Positions 1 through 9,187 are shown, numbered from the stretch's first letter. The stretch: DNA of 47,500 nt from Pyrinomonadaceae bacterium (GCA_019694395.1 JAIBCC010000008.1:1-47500), one strand, 5' to 3'. The notes: generated by a model not told the origin, from the sequence alone. A program made the numbers and translations.

Positions 1-106
1 CATCATAGATGCTTTGGAGCGATTTACGGCTGCCGAATTATTGGAAATAGCCAAAGGGGTTTTAGATATTTTGGGCGACAAACCAAACTTCAAGGAGGTC
101 AAATGA
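1..106 (+). CDS. C-terminal end of an unidentified protein (partial)
   Basis: An open frame enters from the left edge in frame 2 and ends with TGA at 104-106, giving 34 residues that finish in KPNFKEVK. The composition (Ala, Leu, Glu rich, probably helical) looks coding. Frame 1 is also open for about 40 codons but gives an unlikely Cys/Arg-rich peptide. There is too little sequence to name a family. The next 140 bases hold no supported gene. Confidence 0.45.
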   Translation, partial: IIDALERFTAAELLEIAKGVLDILGDKPNFKEVK

Positions 107-248
107 CTTGTGTAGAAACTAATGATTGACATTGTGGGCTACAAATATTTCGCCAACTTCGTTGGCTAAGAACTTTTTATTGAGGAAAGATGTTAATAGG
201 AATTCAATTGAAATAATTCTTCCTAAACCTACAAATCACGAATCATAC

Positions 249-1523
249 TTATATATGCAAAAGTCTGTCATATTCTTTAATATATCCGATTCTAATTCCT
301 TCATCATCATAGTAAAGACATTTTTCAAAACCAAAAGCATTCCAAATTGAATCAAAAGCAGGCTTTAAGAGATTTTCTGCAGTTTTCCAACAATTTAGAA
401 TTTCAGTGTTCTTCTCAATAATACTTCCTTCTAAATCAAGATTACTTACGCTTTCAATAAAAATAGGATTAATTATTAAATCAGATCTATCAGATTTATT
501 GGAAAGAATCTTATCAAAATATTGATTCATTTGAGCATATCGAACTTTAATTTTGTAATTATGAATGCCTAGAACTGAAATATTTAACATAATTGGACTG
601 TCAATCCCTAAGAATTTTAGTAGTGCTAACCTCCAGCCAACAGACTTTATTAAATCCCAATCAAGATATTTTGAATTTAAAAAGTATTCTCCAGATTCAT
701 CCTTACCGAAAATTCTTGTGTTAAGCTCCTCAATTACGCCATTACGAAAGATTTGCATGTAGCTATTATTTTCTCCAAAATACAGTCCGTCAAAATTGAA
801 TTTAGGATCATAGTTACTTTTATCTCCCAAAGAAAGAAATTTATTTAAAACTTTTGCTTTAGATAAATCAATAGAAGTTCCCATCCTTAGAGAATCAAAA
901 GGATAAATTTGAATAACTAAAGTAGCTAAAGGAATTTGTTTTCCTGTCTGATACTTTCGTTTAATTTCTGACAGTCTACCATTTCGTTTTTCTTCTATTT
1001 TTTCTGGAATTGTGTTGCCTAAATTAAACAAATCTCTTAATTGTGTAACGTCCATCTGATAATTTCCCGCAGAGTTACGAGCATAAAATCGCCAATGTTT
1101 TCCAAAGCTAACAACATGAGGAGAATTCCAACTTCGAGGAATGCGAACTATTAAAACTGTGTGAGTTAAACTAACAATGATTTCCTTAAACTCTATTCCA
1201 ACTAACCTTGGCTCAATGTTAGTGCGAATTAGATTTTCCATCCATAGTTTTAAATCATTAGTATTTAAGCCTTCAATACCAACAACCCTTTCCGCAAAAC
1301 CAGTTTTCTTTTTATTTATTTCTTGCTCTTCAACGCCGTAGATTAAATAGCCACCATTAGTGTTAGCAAAAGCCGAAACATCTTTAAGGAATTCTTTCTT
1401 GCCATCATCATTCTTTTCTGGTTCAGTTAGTTTATAGTCTAACTGAGTGCCCTCTTGAACTTTATTTGAAACAAGGAGTTGTAAATCATTCAAGTCAACT
1501 TCATTGAGAGGTTTGTAAAACAT
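249..1523 (-). CDS. AlbA_2 / Schlafen-type putative nucleic-acid-binding protein
   Basis: A protein of 424 residues. Residues about 20-150 match the AlbA_2 (divergent AAA-4, Schlafen-like) pattern: an EGTQLDYK element, then [22 protein letters not shown], where the AFANT-GG-L-GV core is typical, and later a strand ending in FYARNSAGN. The C-terminal 270 residues are not recognised. The start ATG directly follows the lepA stop (TTAAATG), and the ribosome site GAGGGG lies inside the last lepA codons, so translational coupling to lepA is likely. AlbA_2 proteins occur both as regulators and in phage-defence islands. Which applies here cannot be told from sequence, and no catalytic residues can be assigned. 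Confidence 0.75.
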   Translation of the reverse strand: MFYKPLNEVDLNDLQLLVSNKVQEGTQLDYKLTEPEKNDDGKKEFLKDVSAFANTNGGYLIYGVEEQEINKKKTGFAERVVGIEGLNTNDLKLWMENLIRTNIEPRLVGIEFKEIIVSLTHTVLIVRIPRSWNSPHVVSFGKHWRFYARNSAGNYQMDVTQLRDLFNLGNTIPEKIEEKRNGRLSEIKRKYQTGKQIPLATLVIQIYPFDSLRMGTSIDLSKAKVLNKFLSLGDKSNYDPKFNFDGLYFGENNSYMQIFRNGVIEELNTRIFGKDESGEYFLNSKYLDWDLIKSVGWRLALLKFLGIDSPIMLNISVLGIHNYKIKVRYAQMNQYFDKILSNKSDRSDLIINPIFIESVSNLDLEGSIIEKNTEILNCWKTAENLLKPAFDSIWNAFGFEKCLYYDDEGIRIGYIKEYDRLLHI

Positions 1524-3329
1524 TTAATTCCCCTCACTAACCTTCAAAACCGCCAAGAATGCTTCTTGCGGAATCTCGACGCGACCGACTTTCTTCATCC
1601 GCTTTTTGCCTTCTTTTTGTTTTTCGAGCAGCTTGCGTTTGCGGGAAATGTCGCCGCCGTAGCATTTGGCGATGACGTTTTTGCCCATTGATTTGACGGT
1701 TTCGCGGGCGATGACGCGGTTGCCGATGGCGGCTTGGATGGGAACTTCAAACAGTTGCCGCGGAATGAGTTCTTTCATTTTGGCGGCGATGGCGCGACCT
1801 TTTTTGTCAGCGTTGGAACGGTGGAGAATCACGGCGAGCGCGTCCACAGGTTCGCCCGAAACCAAAATGTCGAGCTTGACCAGATCGCTTTCCCGATAAT
1901 CCGCAAAATGATAATCGAGCGAGGCGTAACCGCGCGAAACGGATTTCAGACGGTCATAAAAATCCAGCACGATCTCGTTGAGCGGCAGATCATAGACGAG
2001 CATCACACGGTTTTCGCCAATGTATTCAAATTTTTTCTGCACACCGCGTTTTTCGTCCAACAAGGGCAGAATTCCGCCCAAATAGGCATCATTGGTCAAA
2101 ATTGTGGCTTCGATATACGGCTCGTCAATCTTTTCGATTTTCCCTGTATCGGGCATTTTTGCAGGCGAATCAACTTCGGTAACTTCTCCATCAGTTGTAG
2201 TTACGCGATAGCGCACACCCGGCGCGGTGGTGATCAGATCAAGGTCAAATTCGCGTTCCAGGCGTTCCTGAATGATTTCCATGTGCAGTAACCCGAGAAA
2301 ACCGCAGCGGAAACCGAAACCGAGAGCCGACGAGCTTTCAGGCTCGTAAAAGAACGAAGCATCGTTCAGACGGAGCTTGTCCATTGCGTCGCGCAAGTCT
2401 TCGTATTGCACCGAATCTGTCGGATATAAACCCGCAAAAACCATCGGTTTGACTTCCTGAAAACCGGGAAAAGGTTCGGCAACAGGTCGCGCAGATTCGG
2501 TAATCGTGTCACCGATTTGAACGTCGGCGACGGTTTTGATCGAAGCGGTCAAAAATCCGACTTCGCCAACCGAAAGGCTGTCAATCGGAGTCGGGCGCGG
2601 ACGATTAACTCCAAGCGTTTCAACTAAATATTCGCGCCCTGTATTGAAGAATTTAATTTTCGTGCCTTTTTTGATCGTGCCTTCGATAATACGGAACAGA
2701 ACGATAACGCCGCGATACGAATCATACCAACTGTCGAAAATCAGAGCTTTCAGCGGCGCATTCGGATCACCTTTCGGCGCAGGAATTTTGTGAATGATCT
2801 GCTCCAAAATTTCATCAACACCGATTCCTGTTTTTGCGGATGCTAAAACCGCTTCGCTCGCATCAATCCCGATAATATTTTCGATTTGTTCTTTGATGCG
2901 GTCAGGTTCGGCACTTGGTAAATCAATTTTGTTGAGAACGGGCAGTAATTCCAAATCGTTATCAATCGCCAGATAAGTATTCGCCAGTGTTTGTGCTTCA
3001 ACGCCTTGCGAGGCATCAACGATGAGCAATGCGCCTTCGCACGCCGAAAGAGAGCGCGAAACTTCATACGAAAAATCAACGTGACCGGGCGTATCAATCA
3101 GATTCAAAATATATTTCTGACCGTCTTTTGCCGTGTAATCAAGGCGAACGGCGTGAGCTTTGATGGTAATCCCGCGTTCGCGTTCCAGATCCATATCGTC
3201 AAGGAGCTGATCTTCCATATCGCGTTCGTTGACTGCGCCGGTAAGCTGCAAAATGCGGTCTGCCAAAGTTGATTTGCCGTGGTCAATGTGGGCAATGATC
3301 GAAAAGTTTCTAATGCGTTCTGCGTTCAT
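1524..3329 (-). CDS. lepA: Elongation factor 4 (LepA), ribosome back-translocating GTPase
   Basis: At 601 residues this is the usual length for the family. The N-terminus [22 protein letters not shown] carries the P-loop (AHIDHGKS), followed by RERGITIKA (switch I), DTPGHVDF (G3) and NKIDLPSA (G4). The C-terminus has the LepA-specific domain, including [20 protein letters not shown]. LepA is a membrane-associated translational GTPase that remobilises stalled ribosomes. The first codons overlap the left attachment-site repeat at 3318-3332, so the whole region upstream of the start belongs to the integrative element. No Shine-Dalgarno sequence is visible before the ATG. The downstream AlbA_2 gene abuts its stop codon. 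Confidence 0.97.
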   Translation of the reverse strand: MNAERIRNFSIIAHIDHGKSTLADRILQLTGAVNERDMEDQLLDDMDLERERGITIKAHAVRLDYTAKDGQKYILNLIDTPGHVDFSYEVSRSLSACEGALLIVDASQGVEAQTLANTYLAIDNDLELLPVLNKIDLPSAEPDRIKEQIENIIGIDASEAVLASAKTGIGVDEILEQIIHKIPAPKGDPNAPLKALIFDSWYDSYRGVIVLFRIIEGTIKKGTKIKFFNTGREYLVETLGVNRPRPTPIDSLSVGEVGFLTASIKTVADVQIGDTITESARPVAEPFPGFQEVKPMVFAGLYPTDSVQYEDLRDAMDKLRLNDASFFYEPESSSALGFGFRCGFLGLLHMEIIQERLEREFDLDLITTAPGVRYRVTTTDGEVTEVDSPAKMPDTGKIEKIDEPYIEATILTNDAYLGGILPLLDEKRGVQKKFEYIGENRVMLVYDLPLNEIVLDFYDRLKSVSRGYASLDYHFADYRESDLVKLDILVSGEPVDALAVILHRSNADKKGRAIAAKMKELIPRQLFEVPIQAAIGNRVIARETVKSMGKNVIAKCYGGDISRKRKLLEKQKEGKKRMKKVGRVEIPQEAFLAVLKVSEGN

Positions 3330-3332
3330 AAA
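3318..3332 (+). other. Left attachment-site core (attL candidate) over the lepA start codon
   Basis: TTCTGCGTTCATAAA is identical to 15116-15130 in the same orientation. Read on the minus strand it is TTT-ATG-AAC-GCA-GAA, the lepA start plus three codons. Integration here would keep the lepA coding sequence but replace everything upstream of it. The calls of core and side are inferred. Confidence 0.65.
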
Positions 3333-3432
3333 TGCTATATTTTGCTGACATTTAACGAGTATTACAGAGTGTTACACGTTGAATGTAATTAAATATTCTA
3401 CCATTCAATAGCACTACATAACAGCGAGTAAT

Positions 3433-3451
3433 AGATACATTTTAAGATACA
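3433..3451 (+). other. Candidate integrase arm-binding site, left end
   Basis: The sequence contains two AGATACA heptamers with a 12-bp period. It matches 15012-15030 at 17 of 19 positions in the same orientation (AG-TACATTTT-AGATACA). Both copies lie about 100 bp inside the 15-bp core repeats, the expected layout for arm-type sites of a tyrosine recombinase. Confidence 0.5.
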
Positions 3452-3525
3452 GGTATTTTGAAAAAGGAAAGTTATTTGATAGACTGCTTTTGCTTACAAA
3501 ACAGCTTATTAAGTTGTCAAACATC

Positions 3526-3558
3526 AAAGCCTTTAGTTCTGAACTAACTAAGGGCTTT
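3526..3558. terminator. Intrinsic terminator-like hairpin downstream of the defence operon
   Basis: A 13-bp stem (AAAGCCTTTAGTT / AACTAAGGGCTTT, one T-G pair) with a 7-nt loop. A T-rich tail (TTTTACTTTTT) follows on the plus strand and a weaker one on the minus strand. It sits about 70 bp beyond the stop of the minus-strand HEPN gene. It probably ends that operon and insulates lepA, though the stronger U-tract faces the plus strand. Confidence 0.5.
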
Positions 3559-3627
3559 TACTTTTTGGATTTTAGTAACAAAATTAACTTTCTGCAAATC
3601 TTTCCTTATTACAGTTCTGTTTCTATT

Positions 3628-4299
3628 TTATGGGGTTATTAAGTTTGCCTGTATCAACGCATCATAAAACCGCTGTGAAAAGTAGTGGATAACACAATAT
3701 TCAAAACCAAGATTTGGAAACTCGATCAATAACTGACCTTTTGTCTTAAGAGATTTCTTCCCTTCAAAATGTTCCCAATTTTTTACTATATTGTTATACC
3801 TAATTCTCGTGTCTGGATTTATGAAACAATCTCTTAAAACTCTAATTGCGCCCATTTGTGCTAAAAGCACAAAAGTTCGATTATTATTAACCGCATTTGG
3901 AAATAAACCGTTCAATAAATCATACAAATCACAGAAGGCTTGCAAACAATTTTCGTTTGTAACAGTTAAGCCAGCCCAATTGTGATTATGAAAAAATTGA
4001 TTTCTATTATCTCTTCTGTTTTCCATTCTCGTAAGAATGGTATCAATGGCGGCATTGTTATTTGCTGCTCTAATTTCGCTTGTGATTGCCCAAAACCCCT
4101 TAAAGTAATCTCTCCCGTTTCTTTGATGACTAATAGGTGACCAGTTTTGAACATTGATGTCCAAGTAGCTTTTAATCATCAATTCGCACAAATCGTCAAT
4201 TTGAATATATGCGGTGCGAGCATTATCCGAAGGATTGATGAGATAAATTTCGTTGGTGGTTTTAATAAGGTCAATTAAATCTTTTTCGCGGGAAGACAT
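3628..4299 (-). CDS. HEPN-motif protein of the restriction-modification operon
   Basis: A 223-residue, probably all-helical protein of no named family that I recognise. Residues 95-104 (RRDNRNQFFH) hold an R-X4-H motif with a polar residue after the Arg (R99, N100, H104). This is the signature of HEPN ribonuclease domains common in toxins and abortive-infection systems. An upstream helix (AYIQIDDLCELMIKSYL, about 30-46) fits the first HEPN helices. The gene starts 11 bases after the specificity-subunit stop, behind a good GGAG site, so it is the third gene of the operon. Ribonuclease activity is inferred from the motif; a structural or regulatory HEPN is also possible. Confidence 0.6.
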   Translation of the reverse strand: MSSREKDLIDLIKTTNEIYLINPSDNARTAYIQIDDLCELMIKSYLDINVQNWSPISHQRNGRDYFKGFWAITSEIRAANNNAAIDTILTRMENRRDNRNQFFHNHNWAGLTVTNENCLQAFCDLYDLLNGLFPNAVNNNRTFVLLAQMGAIRVLRDCFINPDTRIRYNNIVKNWEHFEGKKSLKTKGQLLIEFPNLGFEYCVIHYFSQRFYDALIQANLITP

Positions 4300-4310
4300 A
4301 ATTTTCTCCT

Positions 4311-5648
4311 CTATTCTCCTAAAATCATATCTTCGACGCGACGCTTGGCATCTTCTAAAAGTTGTTTTGCGTTTTTTATTGCTTCACGCGAATCTTGTAT
4401 TTTTTGAATAATTTGTTTTGAAACAGGTTCGCTTGGTTTTGTAATTGGAATTCGCAAGAGCGTATCAACAGCAATTGCTGGATACATTGTTGCTGTTGTA
4501 TGTAAATCAAGAATTTCGCTTATGATAGGTAATCTTAACCAAACTAATAAAACCTCCGCTTCGATTGTTTTAGGTTCTAAAACGGCAAAGCCCGAAGAAC
4601 AAACAAAATCTTCCTGTTGTGTTTCAATTAGTGCGGACAATCTTCTTATTGGTCTGACAGTAGATGTAATAACGTCATCTTTTTTAACAATCCATTGAGC
4701 GCGGCTTGGTGCTTCTGTGCTTAACAATTTTTCACTTTCAGCACGTCCGTCCCCAGTTAAACTTCCAATCTCGATATATTCAAAATGTTCATCAGCTAAC
4801 TTTGATCGAAATATTCTTTTAACAATCGGCGCAACATCACCAATAGTTTCGCCTGATTTTGACATTGACTTTAATGTGCGTTGATAACGAGGCGCAAAGT
4901 ATTGAGCATCAAGTCGACCTGCTAGTGCAACTTCATCAAAATTGCGTTCATAGGTTAATTCGTCAGACAAATCAAGCGCATCTAATCCGAGTTCGTGCAA
5001 AAGCAATTCTTCAGCTTCTTGGTAAAGCATTTTAGAACTTTCTTTTGTTAAATATGATTTTGTTAAAAATTTTTCTATTTCTGCTTGTTTTTCAAGCGAG
5101 GGTAAATAGATTAAAACTTCTTTTAAGTTTGGAATGCTGATGTTTGGTTGAGCTGTTCCGCTTCTAAATCTTATTGTCTGCTCGCGTCCAAATTTACTTT
5201 TGAGAAAAACATAGAGAAATGCAGGATTTACAATTTTTTTGTTTGGCTTCAAACGGATCACATAAGAGCCGAAAGTAGAACCTGCTAAATTATCTGTTAC
5301 AATACCGATGTCTCCAACATTCGCTCCGCTCCGAACAATTAATAAGTCTCCTTTTTCTAAAACATTTAATTCGCCTATATCTTTCGCCTCAAAAGGAATT
5401 TTTAATACTTCACCTTCAATTCCATATTCTTTCAAATTCATAGCACGAATGAATGGTAACCCTTCATCGACATAATCAGGTTCGACATTTAAGCCGTATC
5501 GAATATCTGTTAAAAGACTTTCTAAACGAACTGAATTAACGGCATTTAATTTTTCTTCGACTTCTAAATAAATTGGTTGATAAAACTCAGCATCCAACCT
5601 ATCGTATTTTTCAAATGACTCATTTCTTACCTCACTCCATATAGCCAT
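4311..5648 (-). CDS. DNA specificity subunit (HsdS-like / BcgI-B-like)
   Basis: At 445 residues it has two target-recognition domains in tandem. Each carries the HsdS pattern of a hydrophobic strand followed by a G-DLL-VRSGANVGDIG element (about 115-135 in the first) and an IP-LKE-like strand. Helical spacers follow each TRD: KQAEIEKFL near residue 185 and the C-terminal KQIIQKIQDSREAIKNAKQLLEDAKRRVE. Its ATG abuts the stop codon of the nuclease-methyltransferase gene (TTAAATG), so the two are co-translated. It would give sequence recognition to the fusion enzyme. The bipartite target cannot be predicted here. Confidence 0.88.
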   Translation of the reverse strand: MAIWSEVRNESFEKYDRLDAEFYQPIYLEVEEKLNAVNSVRLESLLTDIRYGLNVEPDYVDEGLPFIRAMNLKEYGIEGEVLKIPFEAKDIGELNVLEKGDLLIVRSGANVGDIGIVTDNLAGSTFGSYVIRLKPNKKIVNPAFLYVFLKSKFGREQTIRFRSGTAQPNISIPNLKEVLIYLPSLEKQAEIEKFLTKSYLTKESSKMLYQEAEELLLHELGLDALDLSDELTYERNFDEVALAGRLDAQYFAPRYQRTLKSMSKSGETIGDVAPIVKRIFRSKLADEHFEYIEIGSLTGDGRAESEKLLSTEAPSRAQWIVKKDDVITSTVRPIRRLSALIETQQEDFVCSSGFAVLEPKTIEAEVLLVWLRLPIISEILDLHTTATMYPAIAVDTLLRIPITKPSEPVSKQIIQKIQDSREAIKNAKQLLEDAKRRVEDMILGE

Positions 5649-7793
5649 TTAATCTTCTTCCTCCCAAAATGAAAGGTCATTATCTTTGGCAAATTTAATA
5701 AAGGCTTCGGCAATTGTTTTGCGTTGCGGAAGATGTTTCAATATTTCAACATATCGCCGCCCGTGATATTCCATCAGTTCGGGAACGTCTTGATCGCGTC
5801 CTTGCACTTTATCAAGCTGTTGTTCTAATACATTGCGAAAATCATAAAGGTCTTGGTCAACAATTTGATGATTGAAAAGATCAAGCAAAGGTTTGCCTTC
5901 TTCGTCTTTTACAAAAAGGTATTCACCAGAATTATCCTTTCCGCTGTGTTCAGAGGTAGCAAAAAAAATCGGGTAATTTTCAATCTTTGGACATAACGCG
6001 CCCGCTTTCGGGTCGTCGTTCCATTTCTGTAAAAACAAGACGCTAGTTTTAGTTCCTGTATGCGGTTTGAAAGTATTGACGTGCAAACCAACGACAGCTA
6101 AGATTCTCGCATTGTCGGCAATGTATTTACGAACGAATCCGTCCGTCACATTATTAAATCTGCCTTGCGGAAGAACAATCGCCATTCGTCCACCCGGTTT
6201 CAAAAAGCGAAGATTTCTTTCGATAAATAACACGTCGCGGCTTTGCTTCTGATTCCATTTACCTGTTTCGTGATAAATCTGACGATAGCGGCTTTCGGCG
6301 TATTGTTCGCGGTAAAGCTGACCTTCCATCTTATCAAGGTCTATTGTTTTCCACTGTTTAGCCAATTCGTATCGGTGCAGAATCCGCGAATCCGATACGT
6401 CACCCGCAAACGGTGGATTCGTCATCACGAGGTCGAAATTGAAATCATTATAATTTTCTTCGTTGTCTTTACGTTCGGCAGCTTTATCAAATTCGCGCAA
6501 GCGGTCTTTCAAGCCGACTTTCGCTTCTGCATCCCATTGAAAAGGTGCGAGCGAATTAACACGGAAAACTTTTGTGCGACCGTCACCGGCAATGAGATTT
6601 AAGGCTTTCGCAATCTTTACACTACGCGCATCAAAATCTAATCCGTAAACGTGTTCGCTGGCATATTCTGCTTGATCTCTTGTTGGACCATCAGAAGTTA
6701 ATTCTCCTCCCCAGACGTGAAAGATTGTATGCACAGTGAAGCCGCAGCTACCCGCCGCTGTGTCAATCATATACTCGTGTTCTTTTGGATTCAGCATTTT
6801 AACTGCCATATCAATCACATAACGCGGTGTAAAATATTGACCTTTTGCACCTTTGGAGATTTGCGTTACGAGATATTCAAAGGCTTCATCAATTACTTGG
6901 AGATTCGAGTTAAATAACTTGATGTCCTGCATAAATGAAACACAAACGGCGAGAGCGTCAGGTGTTAAATCTATCTTATCGCCGGGAAGAAAAACACCTT
7001 TCCATTTCTCCCTTGCTTCATCAAATAGGTTACTTATTTTGTCATAAAGTTCTGTCGGTGTTTCTCCCGCACGACGAAATTCTACTAATTTACCCTTTCT
7101 TTTCTTAGCCTGTGATTCGTCATAAAGTTTTGCGTAAATTAGTTTGAATACTTCCTCAAAAGCATCCACACCTGCATTTGCCAAAACTAGGTTTTCAAGG
7201 TCAAGAATAACTTTCTTCAAAGTCCATTTTTCGGAAACGAGTTTGTTTGTTTTCGTTAGGTCGTCAATTGTTACTTTCTTATCAATTAATGCAGCAAGCG
7301 TTTGGTCAACTCGCGGAATATCAGAAATGCTTTCGTAAAGATTTGGGTCTGAGCGGTGTAAGATAACTTCTTCAGCACCATTTGTCCAAACTGCTATTGG
7401 TGCCCCTTCGGCATTGCAATATGATTTAAGTTGCTCAACTCCGTCTTTACGTTTGGGCTTTTTAATCTCGAAAATAATATAAACGGCTTTATGGTCGTCT
7501 TTGTCATAAACAACAATATCGGCGCGTTTTTCATTAATTGTTGAGCCAAAATAAACACCTTTTTCCACCGCTATACGGGATTTCGGATATTTGTAGGTAT
7601 TCAATAAACGATAAAGAACAAGCTGACGCACGATCTCTTCTGGTTTGGCAGGTCTTTCTTTGCCGTCAATAAAATCGAATAGATGCGGTTTACCCTTTTT
7701 GTCGTGAATGCTAATTTCTGCAATTTCTTCTGCTTTGAATATGGTTAGATCGTATTCTGAGCTTTGAAGAATATCTTGAAGCGTATATTCCAT
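5649..7793 (-). CDS. Fused PD-(D/E)XK nuclease and N6-adenine DNA methyltransferase (BcgI-A-like)
   Basis: 714 residues. The N-terminal 140 residues match the HSDR_N-type nuclease fold: D92 in RADIVVYD, then E109-I-K111 in YIIFEIKKP. A helical linker follows, then an HsdM-type methyltransferase: GQYFTPR at 318-324, SAM-binding motif DTAAGSCGF at 344-352 (consensus D-ACGSGGF, here with Ala and Cys replacements) and catalytic NPPF at 459-462. No helicase/translocase gene is present anywhere in the element. With the separate specificity subunit this resembles type IIB (BcgI-like) enzymes, in which one polypeptide cuts and methylates. A methylation-only role is possible if the nuclease domain is inactive. 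No ribosome site is seen before the ATG. Confidence 0.85.
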   Translation of the reverse strand: MEYTLQDILQSSEYDLTIFKAEEIAEISIHDKKGKPHLFDFIDGKERPAKPEEIVRQLVLYRLLNTYKYPKSRIAVEKGVYFGSTINEKRADIVVYDKDDHKAVYIIFEIKKPKRKDGVEQLKSYCNAEGAPIAVWTNGAEEVILHRSDPNLYESISDIPRVDQTLAALIDKKVTIDDLTKTNKLVSEKWTLKKVILDLENLVLANAGVDAFEEVFKLIYAKLYDESQAKKRKGKLVEFRRAGETPTELYDKISNLFDEAREKWKGVFLPGDKIDLTPDALAVCVSFMQDIKLFNSNLQVIDEAFEYLVTQISKGAKGQYFTPRYVIDMAVKMLNPKEHEYMIDTAAGSCGFTVHTIFHVWGGELTSDGPTRDQAEYASEHVYGLDFDARSVKIAKALNLIAGDGRTKVFRVNSLAPFQWDAEAKVGLKDRLREFDKAAERKDNEENYNDFNFDLVMTNPPFAGDVSDSRILHRYELAKQWKTIDLDKMEGQLYREQYAESRYRQIYHETGKWNQKQSRDVLFIERNLRFLKPGGRMAIVLPQGRFNNVTDGFVRKYIADNARILAVVGLHVNTFKPHTGTKTSVLFLQKWNDDPKAGALCPKIENYPIFFATSEHSGKDNSGEYLFVKDEEGKPLLDLFNHQIVDQDLYDFRNVLEQQLDKVQGRDQDVPELMEYHGRRYVEILKHLPQRKTIAEAFIKFAKDNDLSFWEEED

Positions 7794-7831
7794 AAAATAT
7801 TTGAATTTGGGGAAAATTGAATTGTATTGAA

Positions 7832-7860
7832 AATATAGATTAAAACTTAAAAAGAATCAA
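7832..7860 (-). promoter_or_regulatory. Sigma70-type promoter of the restriction-modification operon
   Basis: On the minus strand TTGATT (7855-7860) and TATATT (7832-7837) are separated by exactly 17 bp. The predicted transcript starts near 7825, about 30 bases before the fusion-enzyme ATG. The regulator gene upstream would therefore not be the only route of transcription, which allows separate timing of regulator and enzyme. The call is by consensus match only. Confidence 0.55.
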
Positions 7861-7896
7861 AAATGTTACAACAGTAAATTCGTGAGAGACCATCAA

Positions 7897-8148
7897 TTAA
7901 GGCAATTCAATGGCATCATCAACCAAAATATCCATCGAAACTCTTGCTAATCTAGCATACTGAAGCAACACTAAAAGTGATGGAATGCGTTGGTCATTTT
8001 CAAATAAAGTAATGTGTCCGGGATATAGAGTCTTTTGCTCGTTTGCTAAAGCCTCATACATTTGAAACTGACTAAAACCTAATTTCAATCGTATATCTTT
8101 GAGCTTTCGAGCTAAATGCTTTGGTCTTGGTTGCCTTGAACGTCCCAT
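7897..8148 (-). CDS. XRE-family helix-turn-helix regulator (possible controller protein)
   Basis: 83 residues with a Cro/CI-type HTH: LARKLKDIRLKLGFSQFQMYEALA, then HITLFENDQRIPSLLVLLQYARLARVSMDILVDD. It starts with ATG behind a strong GGGAGGG site and lies upstream of the restriction-modification operon on the same strand. Small XRE proteins in this position act as C (controller) proteins that delay restriction relative to methylation. That role is inferred here. The inverted repeats at 8189-8281 and the promoter at 7832-7860 are natural targets. Confidence 0.8.
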   Translation of the reverse strand: MGRSRQPRPKHLARKLKDIRLKLGFSQFQMYEALANEQKTLYPGHITLFENDQRIPSLLVLLQYARLARVSMDILVDDAIELP

Positions 8149-8188
8149 CAGGATTGCCCTCCCGACAAGATTTGAGTATTATTAGGGC

Positions 8189-8281
8189 GAAAAACTCTAT
8201 TTAGAGGTGGTAAGGATAACTGGTTTGAAATCGCCGTAAAACTTCTTTGAAGAGTTTTTCCGGCACACTTCATCAGTTATC
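8189..8281. repeat. Two interleaved perfect inverted repeats upstream of the XRE regulator
   Basis: GAAAAACTCT (8189-8198) pairs with AGAGTTTTTC (8251-8260), and GATAACTG (8215-8222) pairs with CAGTTATC (8274-8281). The pairs alternate (A, B, A', B'), so an RNA could form a pseudoknot or two exclusive hairpins, or the arms could be operator half-sites. The region lies in the non-coding gap 8149-8393 between the regulator and the secreted-protein gene, just upstream of the regulator ribosome site. Confidence 0.6.
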
Positions 8282-8393
8282 TTGTGCACCCCTGGCAACT
8301 CATTTTAGAAAGTGATTATGCCATTTGAGTTGGTTTAGTTTCAATTCAAAGTATTCGTAATAAGAAAATAAAGAAAATGGAGTCGAAAAATCT

Positions 8394-9092
8394 ATGAAAT
8401 TGTTAATTATGGTTTTATTGTTGTTAATCACACCTGTAATTGTTTTTGGGCAAACAAAAAAAACAACATCATCCAAGCCCACTTCAAAAACTCCGGTGAC
8501 AGAAATTGAAGGTATAACCAAAGATGGAAAAAAGGTCATACTGCGATCAGATAAAACTTGGTATTATGCCCCCGAAAGTAATAATTCAAATACCAAACAA
8601 CTAGGCAGAATTGAGATTGAAGCAGGGCTTGTTTTTAAGAACGGTGATATAAAACCTGTAAGCCGACTTAATTTGTTACTTCTCAAACAGAATCCCCGAA
8701 CCTTTATTTTAACGGAGGAGAATTTCAACCTTTATTACCAAGATAAAATTGATACGGCACCAAGCCCAGGTTTCCGCGAACTTTACAAAAAAGAGACTAA
8801 GTTCAATAGCTGGACTCTCTTTGAGGCTGTAACCTTTGCAGATGGTTCAATACAAACCAAACCTTATGCAACAGCAGTAAAAGCCGCCTTTGCAGTGAAT
8901 ACGGTAGCAACCATCACAACCGGATTTGATGGTAAGGGTATTTTTGAAGGTATTCCAATTGGAAATTACTTTATATTTGCTTATTATCAGGTTGGGAATG
9001 AATCTGTTATCTGGAGCATCCCCATAAATATTAATTCTGGCACAAACAAATTAATTCTTGACAATAATAATATTTCGCCTCCCTATTTTTGA
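8394..9092 (+). CDS. Secreted protein of unknown function (element cargo)
   Basis: 232 residues with a signal peptide (MKLLIMVLLLLITPVIVFGQ). A Lys/Ser/Thr-rich segment follows, then EGITKDGKKVILRSDKTWYY, a short motif seen in many small secreted proteins (GK-V-L-dDGTW-Y). The remaining 170 residues look like a beta-rich domain. The function is not recognised. It is the only exported product coded inside the element and is transcribed away from the XRE gene, so it may be host-fitness cargo. Confidence 0.6.
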   Translation: MKLLIMVLLLLITPVIVFGQTKKTTSSKPTSKTPVTEIEGITKDGKKVILRSDKTWYYAPESNNSNTKQLGRIEIEAGLVFKNGDIKPVSRLNLLLLKQNPRTFILTEENFNLYYQDKIDTAPSPGFRELYKKETKFNSWTLFEAVTFADGSIQTKPYATAVKAAFAVNTVATITTGFDGKGIFEGIPIGNYFIFAYYQVGNESVIWSIPININSGTNKLILDNNNISPPYF

Positions 9093-9187
9093 GTAAGATT
9101 TTGTCTTAATTCTGAGTAATAACAAAGTTTTGTTGGAGAAAACCCCGCAATGATATGTCACGGCGTTACTGTCTTTTTTGAACTGGT

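Noticed and set aside
1734..2291. A 185-codon open frame on the plus strand within lepA
   Set aside because: It is antisense to a well-conserved lepA coding region, has no ribosome site and shows no protein-like pattern.
8160..8300. A tRNA-like appearance (GGGCGA at the start, GGTTTGAAATC resembling a T arm)
   Set aside because: The acceptor stem has no partner, no anticodon arm fits, and the region is explained by interleaved inverted repeats.
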